A stretch of DNA of 64,000 nt from Eoetvoesiella caeni (GCF_003315175.1 NZ_QNRQ01000003.1:186001-250000), one strand, 5' to 3'; counted from the first letter of the stretch, positions 47,558-58,062 are shown. Numbers and translations: made by a program. The notes: generated from the letters alone by a model not told the origin.

Positions 47558-50500
47558 TCAGTCCATCGCCAAAAGATTCGCGTTGCCGCCGACGGCAGCC
47601 GTGTTGACGCTGATGCTGCGCTCTCTTGCCAACTGCCGCGGCTCATAGCGCTCGCCCCGCTGCAAGGCTTCGCTGCTCAAGCCCTGAAACGCCACGATAG
47701 GCCCGTCAAGCGCCGCCACGACCTGATGGCAACGTATCACCGCGGCGGCGTCGCCTTCACACAGGACTGCCTGATAAGCCTGAGGCCGATACAACACATC
47801 TTCGGGCGCCAGCTCTATGCTGTCCCGCTGTCCAGACGGCGTGGATGCGGCCAAGGCGGCACTGGCCTCATTACGCACGAACAATGCCCGATTGCCTGCG
47901 GCAAGGCAGGCGGCCAGTTGCGCTTGCGCTCCCAGTTCAGTACGGGCCAGACACAGCACCGTGCCGCGCGGCATAAGGCGGTATACATTGGACTCCCCCA
48001 CCGGGCCGGGCAACAGCAGCTCAGAGCCTTTCTGACCAAAGTCGGAGCCCCAAACCTGCGGGTCGGGCTGAGCTTGTGTTACCAGACGCGGCAAATACAA
48101 CGGCCCGCCCGCCTTTGGTCCCGTACCCGACATGCCTTCGCCGCCGAAAGGCTGCACGCCCACGACGGCCCCCACCATGTTGCGGTTGACATAGACGTTC
48201 CCCGCAGCGATGCGTCCCGCCAGGTCCGTGCCCACGTCGTTAACGCGGGTATGCACGCCGAAAGTCAGGCCGTAGCCCTTGGCATTGATCGCATCGATGA
48301 TGTCATCCAGCTCCTCGCGCTTGTAACGCAGAATGTGCAGCACCGGCCCGAAAACTTCTTTATCCAGGTCGGCCACGGCATTGATCTCTATCAGCGTCGG
48401 CGCGGCGAACGTGCCATGGCGGCAATCTGCACCGGGCGCAAGCTGTTCAACGCGAAACCCCGCAAAGCGCATACCTTCGATATGCCGGTTGACCGCTGTC
48501 CACGCGGCTTGGTCGATAAGCGGCCCGACGTCGGTGTCCAGGCGGCAAGGCAAACCGACTTGTAGCTCTTTCAGGGCGCCGCCCAGCATTTCAAGCAGCT
48601 TGTCGGCGCCATCTTCTTGCACGCATAAAAGTCGCAAGGCCGAACACCGCTGTCCCGCCGAATCGAAGGCCGAGACCAGGATATCGGCTACAGCCTGCTC
48701 GGGCAACGCCGAAGAATCGACCACCATGGCGTTGATGCCGCCTGTTTCGGCAATGAGCGGAACAACACGCCCGCCGTTATTCAGGCGCTGCGCCAGAACG
48801 CGGGCTATTTCCTTGGCAACCGCCACCGAGCCCGTGAAAACAACGCCTTGCACCCGCGCGTCCGCAACCAGCGCTGCACCCAGTCGTTCGCCATCGCCCG
48901 GCAAAAGCTGCAATACGTCCGCGGGAACGCCGGCCGCATGCAAGACGGCCACCGCCTGGGCTGCAATCAGGCTAGTCTGCTCAGCCGGTTTGGCCAATAC
49001 CGTATTGCCGGCCGCCAGCGCCGCGGCAATCTGGCCAACAAAAATGGCCAGCGGAAAATTCCAGGGGCTGATGCAAACCACGGGTCCCAGCGGTTGCGAG
49101 CGCTTGGGCAAATCACGAGCTTGCGCTGCGTAATAACGTAAGAAATCGACAGCTTCACGCACTTCCGCCACGGCCGCCGGCAAGGCTTTGCCCGCTTCCC
49201 GTACGATCAGGCTTATCAGGCGCAACCGATCCTTTTCCAGGGTGTCCGCGGCATTCAACAGGCAACGGGCACGCTCCTCGACAGGCACGTCCCCCCAGCC
49301 GCGCGCCGCCTCTTGAGCCAAGGCCACCGCTTGCTGCGCCTCTTGCTTCGTGGCCTGGACGACGCTGCCCACGGTATCACGGCGGTCGGCCGGATTAAGC
49401 GCCGGCAAGGCCCGCCGTTCATCCCACGCCGGCCCATGCAGCAACATGGGGCCGGCCTGCCAGGACACGGCCGCGCCGTCCGCCAACGCGGCCGACAACG
49501 CTTCAATGCACGACTCGTCCGCCAAATCCATGCCTTGCGAATTAAGCCGTTCGGGCGAATACAACTGCGCGGGCAAAGCTATGTTGTCGTGCGCGCGGCC
49601 CAAAGGTTGCAAAGCCAGCGCCTGCTCCGCCGGATCGCGCAATAGGGATTCGATCGCGACGTCGTTTCGGCTTATCTGGTGAACGAACGAGCTATTCGCT
49701 CCATTTTCGAGCAGGCGGCGGACAAGGTATGCCAACAGGCGGTCATGCGGCCCCACAGGGGCGTAAATTCGGCAGGGAAGCCCAAGCTTGCCTTGCGCGA
49801 CGCTGCCCACTACTTCCTCGTACAGCGACTCGCCCATGCCATGCAAACACTGGAATTCGTATTGCCCAGGCCCGCGGCCCAAGTCTTCCGCCAAGTAGTA
49901 GACGGTCGCAAGCGTCAAAGCGTTATGGGTGGCAAATTGCGGATACACCGCATCGGCGGCGGCCAGCAGGCGCCTGGCGCAGGCAATATAGCAAACATCG
50001 GTATAGATTTTGCGCGTATATACAGGATAGCCGGGCATGCCTTCCACCTGCGCTTTCTTTATTTCGTTGTCCCAATAGGCGCCTTTGACCAGGCGCACCA
50101 TCAGGCGTCTGCCGCTGCGCCGGGCCAGGTCCGCAAGATAGTCCACAACGAAAGGTGCGCGCTTCTGGTAGGCCTGCACGACGAAGCCCACCCCGTCCCA
50201 GTTTGCCAGGCTGTCGTCCATGCACAGGGCTTCGAGCAAGTCCAGCGACAGTTCCAGGCGGTCGGCCTCCTCGGCGTCGATATTCATGCCCATGCCATAC
50301 CGGCGCGCCAGCGCGGCCAGCGACACCAGCCTGGGCAGCAGTTCGGCCTGCACCCGCGCGCGCTGCGCCCGGCAATAGCGCGGATGCAGGGCCGATAGCT
50401 TGATCGATATGCCCGGCTCTTGATACACGCCGCGACCCCGCACTGTTGCCCCGATGGCGTGGATGGCCGCTACGTAGTCATCGTAATAATGTTGGGCGTC

Positions 50501-51127
50501 CTTGACCGTCAGCGCCGCCTCGCCCAGCATGTCGTATGAATGGCGAAACCCTCGGGCCTCGTTGTCCACGGCTCGCGCCAGGGCCTGCTGTATGGTCTTG
50601 CCCGCAACGAACTGCTCGCCCATCAGCCCAACCGCAATGCCTACCGCTCTTTGGATCAAGGGTTCGCCGCCCGCGCCGATAAGCCGGACCAGCGCCTGGG
50701 ACAAGGAACCGCTCTGCCTGCGATCCAACAACCGGCCCGTCAGCACCAGGCCCCAGATCGCCGCATTGGCAAAGATGGATTGCGAGCCGCCAAGATGCGC
50801 CTCCCAGCCGCCAGTACCGATTTTTTCGCGAATAAGCGTATTGCGCATCGCTCTGTCGGGAATGCGCAGCAAAGCCTCCGCCAGGCACATCAATGCAACG
50901 CCCTCTTGGCTGGAGAGCGAGAACTCGTGGATCAAATCCTGGATAGCGCCGCCATGCTTGCGGCGCAAATTCTGTACAAGATGGCGCGCCAACTGCGCGG
51001 CTGGAGGGCTGCAAGACGGCCCCGCGCGCTGTAGAAGTTCAGGCACGCATTCGGTTTCAGGGAGGCGGTGCGCAGCGCGAATGGCGCCGCGCAGGCCCCC
51101 GGAAGGATCAAGGCTTCTTAAGCGCAC
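47558..51127 (-). CDS. putA: Bifunctional proline dehydrogenase / glutamate-semialdehyde dehydrogenase PutA
   Basis: Oxidises proline to glutamate using FAD then NAD+. The 1189-residue protein has the proline dehydrogenase domain with VRLVKGAYWDNEIKKAQ, FQCLHGMGE and YLVRRLLENGANSSF, and the P5C dehydrogenase domain with ISPWNFPLAIFVGQ, the Glu in PLIAETGGINAMV and the nucleophilic Cys in SAGQRCSALRLL. About 190 residues follow the dehydrogenase, a putative C-terminal Rossmann-like lid as in longer type-B PutA. No ribbon-helix-helix DNA-binding domain is seen at the N-terminus, so it is probably not autoregulatory. It starts at GTG 51127, overlapping pqiC by 10 bases. Confidence 0.93.
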   Translation of the reverse strand: MRLRSLDPSGGLRGAIRAAHRLPETECVPELLQRAGPSCSPPAAQLARHLVQNLRRKHGGAIQDLIHEFSLSSQEGVALMCLAEALLRIPDRAMRNTLIREKIGTGGWEAHLGGSQSIFANAAIWGLVLTGRLLDRRQSGSLSQALVRLIGAGGEPLIQRAVGIAVGLMGEQFVAGKTIQQALARAVDNEARGFRHSYDMLGEAALTVKDAQHYYDDYVAAIHAIGATVRGRGVYQEPGISIKLSALHPRYCRAQRARVQAELLPRLVSLAALARRYGMGMNIDAEEADRLELSLDLLEALCMDDSLANWDGVGFVVQAYQKRAPFVVDYLADLARRSGRRLMVRLVKGAYWDNEIKKAQVEGMPGYPVYTRKIYTDVCYIACARRLLAAADAVYPQFATHNALTLATVYYLAEDLGRGPGQYEFQCLHGMGESLYEEVVGSVAQGKLGLPCRIYAPVGPHDRLLAYLVRRLLENGANSSFVHQISRNDVAIESLLRDPAEQALALQPLGRAHDNIALPAQLYSPERLNSQGMDLADESCIEALSAALADGAAVSWQAGPMLLHGPAWDERRALPALNPADRRDTVGSVVQATKQEAQQAVALAQEAARGWGDVPVEERARCLLNAADTLEKDRLRLISLIVREAGKALPAAVAEVREAVDFLRYYAAQARDLPKRSQPLGPVVCISPWNFPLAIFVGQIAAALAAGNTVLAKPAEQTSLIAAQAVAVLHAAGVPADVLQLLPGDGERLGAALVADARVQGVVFTGSVAVAKEIARVLAQRLNNGGRVVPLIAETGGINAMVVDSSALPEQAVADILVSAFDSAGQRCSALRLLCVQEDGADKLLEMLGGALKELQVGLPCRLDTDVGPLIDQAAWTAVNRHIEGMRFAGFRVEQLAPGADCRHGTFAAPTLIEINAVADLDKEVFGPVLHILRYKREELDDIIDAINAKGYGLTFGVHTRVNDVGTDLAGRIAAGNVYVNRNMVGAVVGVQPFGGEGMSGTGPKAGGPLYLPRLVTQAQPDPQVWGSDFGQKGSELLLPGPVGESNVYRLMPRGTVLCLARTELGAQAQLAACLAAGNRALFVRNEASAALAASTPSGQRDSIELAPEDVLYRPQAYQAVLCEGDAAAVIRCHQVVAALDGPIVAFQGLSSEALQRGERYEPRQLARERSISVNTAAVGGNANLLAMD

Positions 51128-51750
51128 CCATTTATTATGATGCGCCCGGCCGGAACATCAAGCTTTTTTTCAGACAGCTGCGCCGCGATCGTGGCCGCCA
51201 GATACTGCACCGCCAACCGCTGCCCTTCGACCATGGGCACCACCCCTTCGGCAACGGGCACTTGCAGCACAGTCCGGCAAAGCTTCAAGGAACCGTCTTC
51301 ACGGCCCTGCTGCTCCAGCCGCCAGCTTGCGTCCAGCAGAGCATGCCGTCCGTATAAGGAATCGAAACGCTGCACGGTTACGCCAATACGCCAAAGCGCC
51401 AGCTTGTCCGGCACCGGGCCCGCCGGAATGCTCAATACGCCCAATTGCGCGGACAACTCCGACGACAAGGCCTGACGAATTTCATCCGACAGCGGCGACG
51501 CCCACAGGGATCCATTAAGCAGCGTTACTTCGGCGCTGTTCGGCGTACCAAGCACGATCTGGGGCCTGTCGACCTGCTCCGGCACCGATACAGGCAACAC
51601 CCGAATGGCGTACTTCCCGTTATGCAGGGTCTGCGGCGTAGCCGCTTTGGAGGCCGGCATCAAGGTGTAATACTGGCTGGCCGGCGGCGCCGCGCAGCCG
51701 GCCAGGCCCGCAACGGCGATCAAGCCAAAAAATAACTTACAGATGTTCAT
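51118..51750 (-). CDS. pqiC: PqiC-type outer-membrane lipoprotein
   Basis: A lipoprotein partner of the MCE transporter PqiAB, thought to connect the periplasmic tunnel to the outer membrane. The 210-residue protein has a signal peptide ending in the lipobox LAGC, then ABC-transport-auxiliary (YmbA) sequence including ASQYYTLMP, YAIRVLPVSVPE and LDASWRL. It overlaps pqiB by 4 bases and putA by 10. Confidence 0.86.
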   Translation of the reverse strand: MNICKLFFGLIAVAGLAGCAAPPASQYYTLMPASKAATPQTLHNGKYAIRVLPVSVPEQVDRPQIVLGTPNSAEVTLLNGSLWASPLSDEIRQALSSELSAQLGVLSIPAGPVPDKLALWRIGVTVQRFDSLYGRHALLDASWRLEQQGREDGSLKLCRTVLQVPVAEGVVPMVEGQRLAVQYLAATIAAQLSEKKLDVPAGRIIINGCA

Positions 51751-53462
51751 TGCCGGCTCCTGTCGACGGTAGGCAGTTTGTCGGCGCTGCGCCCTCGCAC
51801 CAGGGCGGCCGGGTCGGTTTGCAGATAATCGCCCAGCGCCCGCAAGGACTTTGCCGCCGCCGTCAGCTCGCGCAACACATTGTTCAAATTACCGCCAGTG
51901 GAAGATTCCTGGGTCAGCATATTGTCGACCTTGTTCAGGGCGTTCTGCGCCGACTTGAGCGTAGCGGCAGCCTGCGGGCTCACCTTGCCGTTAAGCCCTT
52001 TCAAAAGTTGGTTCAATGACTTCAGGCTGCTTTGCAAATCGTTGCTGATGCCTGCAAACGGTACGGCATCGATCTTGCCGACAATGCTGCTGATTTGCTG
52101 CTGCAGACGATCGAAGCTTCCGGCGATGGTCGGCAAAACTATGGGCATCTTGCTGCTGTCGAATTTGACGGGCGGCGCATCGGGGAAAAAGTCCAGCGCA
52201 ATCAACTGTTGGCCGGTCAATAGATTGGACGGCTGGATCTGGGCCCGCATACCTTGCTGGACCAGAGGCCCAAGCAAATACTGGCCGGAATAATCCGCGC
52301 CTTTCTCGAACTGGCTTAATTGGTCGTAGGCATCGCCAAAACGCATCGGATACAACATGGTCTTGACCAGTACATAGAACTGGACCTCTTTGGGGTTGAA
52401 CTCCAGGTCGATATCCACTACCTTGCCCAGCGCCAGGCCGCGGAATTCGACTGGTGCGCCCACCTTCAGGCCTCGCACCGACTGATGAAAGATCATGTCG
52501 ACACGAAACGGTGTGCCGTCGGGATCGGCCATTGCCTGGACTTCGCTATTGCTGAGGGTGAATACCGTATCCGCCGGCACCGGCTTGGCCTGCTCTTCAT
52601 CGGCCGTGGCGAAAGCAATGCCACCGGCAATCACCGAGGCCAGCGACCCTGTTTTGATTGCCACGCCGGAACCGCTCAGTGAAAAATCAATGCCGCTGGC
52701 ATTCCAGAAACGGGATTCTGAGGTAACGAACTTATCGTTGGGCGCATCGACAAAAATCTGGATATTGACTGTGCGGCCGCTTTCATCCAGTTGATAATCG
52801 ATAACTCGTCCGACCGGAATACGCCGATAATAAACAGGCGAGCCAATTTCCAGCGAGCCCAGATCAGCCGCCTGCAGCACAAACCTGCGCCCCGAACGGT
52901 CGTTGGCAACTTCAGGCGGCTTTTCCTGCCCAATGAACTCGTACACCGCCGGCCCGTCTTCGCTGCCGCGAACCGTGTCCACGCCAATATATGGCCCCGA
53001 CAACAAGGTGCCCAAACCCGAGACGCCACTGATGCCCAGACGCGGGCGCACCACCCAGAACCGCGTGTCTTTGCGCGTGATGTATTGTGAGCCTTCACGA
53101 TTCAATTGCGCCTTCACCACCACCTTGGATCGATCGCGCGAAACGCGGATATCCTTGACCACACCGACGACAACATCTTTGTAGCGCAATTTGGTCTGTC
53201 CGACTTCAATCCCGTCGGCCGATTGAAAGCGAATGGTCACCACCGGCCCCGTCTCCAGCCACGACTTGACCAGCAACGAAGCGCCGATCAGGGCGGCAAC
53301 CAGCGGTACCAGCCATATCCACGAAATGCGGGCCGCGCGTCTTGGCGTTATCCGCGGAGCTGGAATGCCGTCATTGCCATTGCCGGTGTTGTCGTCATTG
53401 CCGGTGTTTGTCTGGACCGGGCCCGCCGCCGGTTGCGATGGCTTATTAGGGTCGTCCGTCAT
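51747..53462 (-). CDS. pqiB: PqiB, MCE-domain intermembrane transport protein
   Basis: A periplasmic MCE protein whose hexamers are thought to form a tunnel for lipid transfer between membranes. The 571-residue protein has an N-terminal anchor helix (ISWIWLVPLVAALIGASLLV), then three MCE domains (VTIRFQSADGIEVGQTKLRY, SLEIGSPVYYRRIPVGRVI and GLKVGAPVEFRGLALGKVV). The C-terminal part is helical. Overlaps of 4 bases join it to pqiA and pqiC. Confidence 0.93.
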   Translation of the reverse strand: MTDDPNKPSQPAAGPVQTNTGNDDNTGNGNDGIPAPRITPRRAARISWIWLVPLVAALIGASLLVKSWLETGPVVTIRFQSADGIEVGQTKLRYKDVVVGVVKDIRVSRDRSKVVVKAQLNREGSQYITRKDTRFWVVRPRLGISGVSGLGTLLSGPYIGVDTVRGSEDGPAVYEFIGQEKPPEVANDRSGRRFVLQAADLGSLEIGSPVYYRRIPVGRVIDYQLDESGRTVNIQIFVDAPNDKFVTSESRFWNASGIDFSLSGSGVAIKTGSLASVIAGGIAFATADEEQAKPVPADTVFTLSNSEVQAMADPDGTPFRVDMIFHQSVRGLKVGAPVEFRGLALGKVVDIDLEFNPKEVQFYVLVKTMLYPMRFGDAYDQLSQFEKGADYSGQYLLGPLVQQGMRAQIQPSNLLTGQQLIALDFFPDAPPVKFDSSKMPIVLPTIAGSFDRLQQQISSIVGKIDAVPFAGISNDLQSSLKSLNQLLKGLNGKVSPQAAATLKSAQNALNKVDNMLTQESSTGGNLNNVLRELTAAAKSLRALGDYLQTDPAALVRGRSADKLPTVDRSRQ

Positions 53463-54766
53463 GCATTGTTCCTTGGGACCCTGTGTCCTGGCTCGGCGTT
53501 CAAATTTGTCTCCGGTATATTCCGCATGTCCACTTTTTCTTTTACCGCCTCATCCCAGCCTAGCCGGGGGTCGAAGCTCATGGCGGCAAACATTGTCAAG
53601 ATCACGACAACTCCAAAACTGGCAGCGCCAGGCCCGGCGGTGATCTGGGACACACCCGGGAAGTCGGCCATGGAAGAAAGCAAAATGACCACGAAAACGT
53701 CCAGCATCGACCATTGCCCAACGAATTCGACCAGCTCGTACAGCCGCGTACGCTGCCGTTGAACCAAAGGACCTTGCCACCGGCGTTTTACCATGAGAAC
53801 CGCCAACGCAAATAGTTTCGTCATGGGAACCACCACACTGGCAACGAAAACAATAATGGCAAGGTCCCAGGAACCCAGACGCCAAAGCTCGACCACGCCG
53901 CCCAAAATAGTATGTGAAGTCACCCCTGTAGGCAAGCGCACATTCATTACCGGCAGAACGTTGGCGGGAATATACAAGATCGCGGCCGCGATCAAGAACG
54001 CCCATACCCGCGCGTCCGGATCGACCTTGCGCCTGTGCAACGGCGCGCGGCAACGCATGCAAGCATTGCCGGAGTTGTGTGCCAACGGCTGCACATAGCC
54101 GCAAGCCAGGCAGGCCGCGGGCGTGTCGCCCTTGCGCAGCAAAGCGCCGGAAGCAGGAACCAGGCCGGCGTCTTCGGCATAGCGCCACAGCCTATGCGCC
54201 GACACCCGGCTCAGGATGGTCATCATGACGCTTAACGCGCCAAAAGCCCACAGGCCTGGCCCGACGGTCAACGCTGCCATGCCCGAGAGCTTGACGATGG
54301 CCACCAATATTCCCAATAACAGGACCGGAATCATGCTCCAGGCCGAAATGGTGCGTAAAACGCGCAATCCATAATGAAAATCGTCCGGCAAGCGGCGGCT
54401 TAGCAGAGCCCGGAGAGCCCAGAACAGAAACAGAATTTGCCCCAACGGAAAACCGAAAGCAAAGAGGCCGGTCATGATCGCCACGAACTCGTGGCCCTGC
54501 CGCCAGGTAAGCGCCAAGGCGTCGACCAAAGTGGCATTGACGGTCAAGCCTTTAGTCGCCAAGGTGGCAATGGGAAAGCAGTTGGCAATGATGAAAATGA
54601 TCAACGCCGCAGATACCAGGGCCAGCCATCCCCGCAGTGAAATGCCGCTTTGGCGATACAAAGGCGAGCCGCAGCGGGTGCACAATGCGATGGCGCCTGC
54701 CTCGATGGGCAGGCGCCTATGCATGCAAGCGCAGTGGGGACAGGCAATAAGCGGCTGAAAAGCCAT
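53459..54766 (-). CDS. pqiA: PqiA, paraquat-inducible inner membrane protein
   Basis: The integral inner-membrane partner of PqiB. The 435-residue protein consists of two similar halves, each with a zinc-finger-like cysteine pair (CPHCACMH...CTRCGSPL, then CLACGYVQ...CMRCRAPL) followed by four membrane helices. This doubling is typical of PqiA. It is the first gene of pqiA-pqiB-pqiC-putA. Confidence 0.92.
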   Translation of the reverse strand: MAFQPLIACPHCACMHRRLPIEAGAIALCTRCGSPLYRQSGISLRGWLALVSAALIIFIIANCFPIATLATKGLTVNATLVDALALTWRQGHEFVAIMTGLFAFGFPLGQILFLFWALRALLSRRLPDDFHYGLRVLRTISAWSMIPVLLLGILVAIVKLSGMAALTVGPGLWAFGALSVMMTILSRVSAHRLWRYAEDAGLVPASGALLRKGDTPAACLACGYVQPLAHNSGNACMRCRAPLHRRKVDPDARVWAFLIAAAILYIPANVLPVMNVRLPTGVTSHTILGGVVELWRLGSWDLAIIVFVASVVVPMTKLFALAVLMVKRRWQGPLVQRQRTRLYELVEFVGQWSMLDVFVVILLSSMADFPGVSQITAGPGAASFGVVVILTMFAAMSFDPRLGWDEAVKEKVDMRNIPETNLNAEPGHRVPRNNA

Positions 54767-54790
54767 TGTCAGCCGTTGGGCCCGGTCCGG

Positions 54791-57112
54791 TTAGTCGACA
54801 AGCTCGATTTCCGAATTGACGGGCGGATGCGGTTTTGCCTTGGCATCCTTGCCTTGGTCTGGCGGAATGTTGAGCGTGACTTTTTCGTGCTCGTCGATGT
54901 CGACCGTAACTTGACCGCCGCCCACCAAGCGCCCGAATAGCAGTTCGTCGGCCAGGGCCCGACGTATGGTGTCCTGGATAAGACGCTGCATGGGCCGCGC
55001 GCCCATAAGGGGGTCGAAGCCCTTCTTGGCCAGGAAGTCGCGCAACGCTTGCGTAAAGACGACCTCGACGCGCTTTTCGTGCAGTTGGTCTTCGAGCTGC
55101 ATCAGGAACTTGTCGACCACGCGCAGGATGACGTCGCGCCCAAGCGGCGTGAACCCGATGATGGCGTCGAGCCGGTTGCGGAATTCAGGGGTGAACATCC
55201 GCTTGATGTCGGCCATTTCGTCGCCGGTCTTTTCGGGCGCCGCAAAACCTATGGTGGTGCGATTGAGCGTTTCGGCCCCCGCATTGGTGGTCATGACAAT
55301 GATGACGTTGCGGAAGTCAGCCTTGCGGCCATTGTTGTCGGTCAATGTACCGTGGTCCATGACCTGCAGCAAGATGTTGTAGACGTCGGGGTGGGCCTTT
55401 TCGATTTCATCGAGCAGCAGCACGCAATGAGGCTGCTTGCTGATGGCTTCGGTAAGCAGGCCGCCCTGGTCGAACCCCACATAGCCCGGAGGAGCGCCGA
55501 TAAGGCGGGATACCGCGTGACGCTCCATGTATTCGGACATATCGAAACGGATAAGCTCGATGCCCAGCGTAAAAGCCAGTTGGCGAGCGACCTCGGTCTT
55601 GCCCACGCCGGTGGGCCCGGAAAACAGGAAGGAGCCTATCGGCCGGTCGGGCTTGCCCAACCCTGAACGGGCCATCTTGATGGAGCTGGCCAAGGCTTCG
55701 ATGGCGGGGTCCTGGCCGAACACCACGGTTTTGAGGTCGCGTTCGAGGGTAGCCAGCTTGTTGCGGTCGTCGCTGGAGACGCTTTGCGGCGGGATACGCG
55801 CAATCTTGGCAACAGTGGCTTCGATTTCGACTTTGCCGATAAGTTTCTTTTGGCGCGAACGCGGCAACAACCGCTGCGCCGCCCCAGCCTCGTCGATAAC
55901 GTCGATGGCCTTGTCCGGCAGGAAACGGTCGTTGATGTGGCGCGCCGCCAGCTCGGCGGCAGCCGTAATGGCCGCGGCCGAATAACGGACACCGTGGTGG
56001 GCTTCGAAGTGGCCTTTCAGGCCGCGCAGAATCTGTATGGTCTGCTCGACCGTTGGCTCGGCCACGTCGATCTTCTGGAAGCGGCGCGAAAGCGCGTGGT
56101 CTTTTTCGAAGATGCCGCGATATTCGTTATAGGTTGTGGCGCCCAGGCATTTAAGCTGACCGGACGACAGCGCCGGCTTAAGCAGGTTGGACGCGTCGAG
56201 CGTACCGCCCGACGCCGAACCGGCGCCGATCAGCGTGTGGATTTCGTCGATGAACAAAATGGCATTGACGTTATCCTTGAGCGACTTGAGCACCGCCTTG
56301 AGGCGCTGTTCGAAGTCGCCGCGGTACTTGGTACCCGCCAGCAAAGCGCCCATATCCAGCGCGAACACTTGCGCGTTGGCCAGGATTTCCGGAACGTCGC
56401 CCTGCGTAATGCGCCAGGCCAGGCCTTCGGCGATTGCCGTTTTGCCAACGCCTGCTTCCCCCACCAGCAAGGGGTTGTTCTTGCGGCGGCGGCACAGCAC
56501 CTGAATGACGCGTTCGACTTCAAGCTCGCGCCCGATCAGCGGGTCGATGCGCCCTTGCCGGGCCTCGGCGTTCAGGTCGAGGGCATAGAGTTCCAGCGGC
56601 GATTTCTGCTGGTCGGACTTGTGCTCCGTTTCGGGGTTGACCTGTTTGGCAGGTTCAACGCTGGGTTCTTCGGCTGTCTTGGTTATGCCATGCGACAAGA
56701 AGTTGACCACGTCCAGCCGGGTTACCCCTTGCTGAAGCAAGTAGTACACGGCATGAGAGTCTTTTTCGCCATACATGGCGACCAGGACATTGGCGCCGGT
56801 AACGGTATTTTTATTGGAGCTGCCCGACGAAACGTGCATGATGGCACGCTGGATGACTCGTTGAAAACCCAATGTGGGCTGGGTGTCGACTTCTTCTTCG
56901 CCGGGGAAAACCGGGGTGTTTTCAGCGATGAACTTGCGCAAATCCTGGCGCAGGCCCTCGATATTGGCGGAGCAAGCCTTTAGTACTTCCACTGCGGCTG
57001 CATTATCCAGCAACGAAAGCAATAAATGCTCGACGGTAATAAATTCATGTCTAGCCGTACGGGCCTCGACAAAGGCCATGTGCAGACTGACTTCAAGTTC
57101 TTCAGAGATCAC
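54791..57112 (-). CDS. clpA: ClpAP unfoldase subunit ClpA
   Basis: A double-ring AAA+ ATPase that feeds substrates, including ClpS-delivered N-end-rule proteins, to ClpP. The 773-residue protein has the N-terminal repeat domain (ELEVSLHMAFVEARTARHEF), Walker A GEAGVGKTA in ring 1 and GPTGVGKTE in ring 2. The ClpP-binding loop appears as IGFAAPE. It starts at a GTG (57112) with GGAGGA ideally spaced; no ATG fits. clpS lies 205 bases upstream on the same strand. Confidence 0.96.
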   Translation of the reverse strand: MISEELEVSLHMAFVEARTARHEFITVEHLLLSLLDNAAAVEVLKACSANIEGLRQDLRKFIAENTPVFPGEEEVDTQPTLGFQRVIQRAIMHVSSGSSNKNTVTGANVLVAMYGEKDSHAVYYLLQQGVTRLDVVNFLSHGITKTAEEPSVEPAKQVNPETEHKSDQQKSPLELYALDLNAEARQGRIDPLIGRELEVERVIQVLCRRRKNNPLLVGEAGVGKTAIAEGLAWRITQGDVPEILANAQVFALDMGALLAGTKYRGDFEQRLKAVLKSLKDNVNAILFIDEIHTLIGAGSASGGTLDASNLLKPALSSGQLKCLGATTYNEYRGIFEKDHALSRRFQKIDVAEPTVEQTIQILRGLKGHFEAHHGVRYSAAAITAAAELAARHINDRFLPDKAIDVIDEAGAAQRLLPRSRQKKLIGKVEIEATVAKIARIPPQSVSSDDRNKLATLERDLKTVVFGQDPAIEALASSIKMARSGLGKPDRPIGSFLFSGPTGVGKTEVARQLAFTLGIELIRFDMSEYMERHAVSRLIGAPPGYVGFDQGGLLTEAISKQPHCVLLLDEIEKAHPDVYNILLQVMDHGTLTDNNGRKADFRNVIIVMTTNAGAETLNRTTIGFAAPEKTGDEMADIKRMFTPEFRNRLDAIIGFTPLGRDVILRVVDKFLMQLEDQLHEKRVEVVFTQALRDFLAKKGFDPLMGARPMQRLIQDTIRRALADELLFGRLVGGGQVTVDIDEHEKVTLNIPPDQGKDAKAKPHPPVNSEIELVD

Positions 57113-57317
57113 GCTTCCTCCATTGCATTACGAAGCGGACAAACATCGATTAATTCCATTCTATGACTAAATTGCCAGATCGTATTGCTTGCACTGCCTG
57201 GAAACAACACGGGTGTTACCAGATAACGTCAAATCGATTGCCAACCAGCATAAAACAACATAATGACACGCTTATATCTAACTATACCTGCATGTGCGCC
57301 GCTTGTGGAATTAGACA

Positions 57318-57641
57318 CTAAGCGTCGGGCGCAGGTTCCATGATGCATTGCAAAGGGTGCTGCCTGGCCTGTGCCAGTTGGCGCACCATCTCGACCCGCG
57401 TGGCCGCGATGTCGCGGGGATAAACGCCGCAGACGCCACGCCCCTCGTGATGGACCTTTAGCATAATACGTGCCGCCTCATCTTCGTTCTTGCCAAAAAC
57501 GCGGCGCAAAACATTTACGACGAACTCCATTGGCGTGTAGTCGTCGTTCAGCAGAACCACCTGGTACATCGGCGGCGGGGCAAGCCGGGTGTCCTGGCGA
57601 TCGAGCACTGTATCGCGTTGAGTATCTGTGTTGATAGCCAT
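57318..57641 (-). CDS. clpS: ClpS adaptor
   Basis: Adaptor that delivers N-end-rule substrates to ClpAP. The 107-residue protein has a disordered N-terminal tail, then [21 protein letters not shown] and the histidine-rich substrate-pocket region [21 protein letters not shown]. The start at ATG 57641 (MAINTDTQ) was preferred over a TTG two codons upstream. It is divergent from the cold-shock gene; the cspD-clpS-clpA order is common in proteobacteria. Confidence 0.95.
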   Translation of the reverse strand: MAINTDTQRDTVLDRQDTRLAPPPMYQVVLLNDDYTPMEFVVNVLRRVFGKNEDEAARIMLKVHHEGRGVCGVYPRDIAATRVEMVRQLAQARQHPLQCIMEPAPDA

Positions 57642-57816
57642 AAACAAATTATTAAATATAAGTAATTACCATAGTTGACTATTTCAGGGTAAGTTACGCA
57701 TTATCGTAATGTTCTGCGTGTTACCAGTTATTGGTAGCGTCACCAGGATTTTCGAGGCTAAAAGTAACCCTTGTAGTCCAGTTTCAACCTTACACTAAAG
57801 TCGAGAGGCAGTACGT

Positions 57817-58062
57817 ATGTCTGATTCAAGCACCACCTCCACTCCTGAAGATAGTCAAAAACTGACAGGAACCGTTAAATGGTTCAATGACGCCAAGGGC
57901 TTTGGCTTTATTACACCGGATAACGGGGGCGAAGACCTGTTCGCTCACTTTTCTTCCATTCAAATGAACGGTTTCAAAACCCTCAAGGAAGGCCAGAAAG
58001 TAGCCTTTGAAATCGCTCAGGGCCCCAAGGGGAAACAAGCTCTCAACATCACGGCTGCCTAA
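57817..58062 (+). CDS. Cold-shock domain protein (CspA/CspD-like)
   Basis: A small single-stranded nucleic acid chaperone. The 81-residue protein has RNP1 KGFGFI and RNP2 LFAHFS in a full cold-shock domain ([19 protein letters not shown]). It has an unusual Ser/Thr-rich 14-residue N-terminal extension ([14 protein letters not shown]) before it. GAGG is 9 bases before the ATG. A strong terminator follows at 58108-58133. Given the clpS-clpA neighbours it is probably the CspD equivalent. The 5' leader has small inverted repeats (TTACG/CGTAA at 57694-57709) but no clear regulatory motif. Confidence 0.93.
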   Translation: MSDSSTTSTPEDSQKLTGTVKWFNDAKGFGFITPDNGGEDLFAHFSSIQMNGFKTLKEGQKVAFEIAQGPKGKQALNITAA

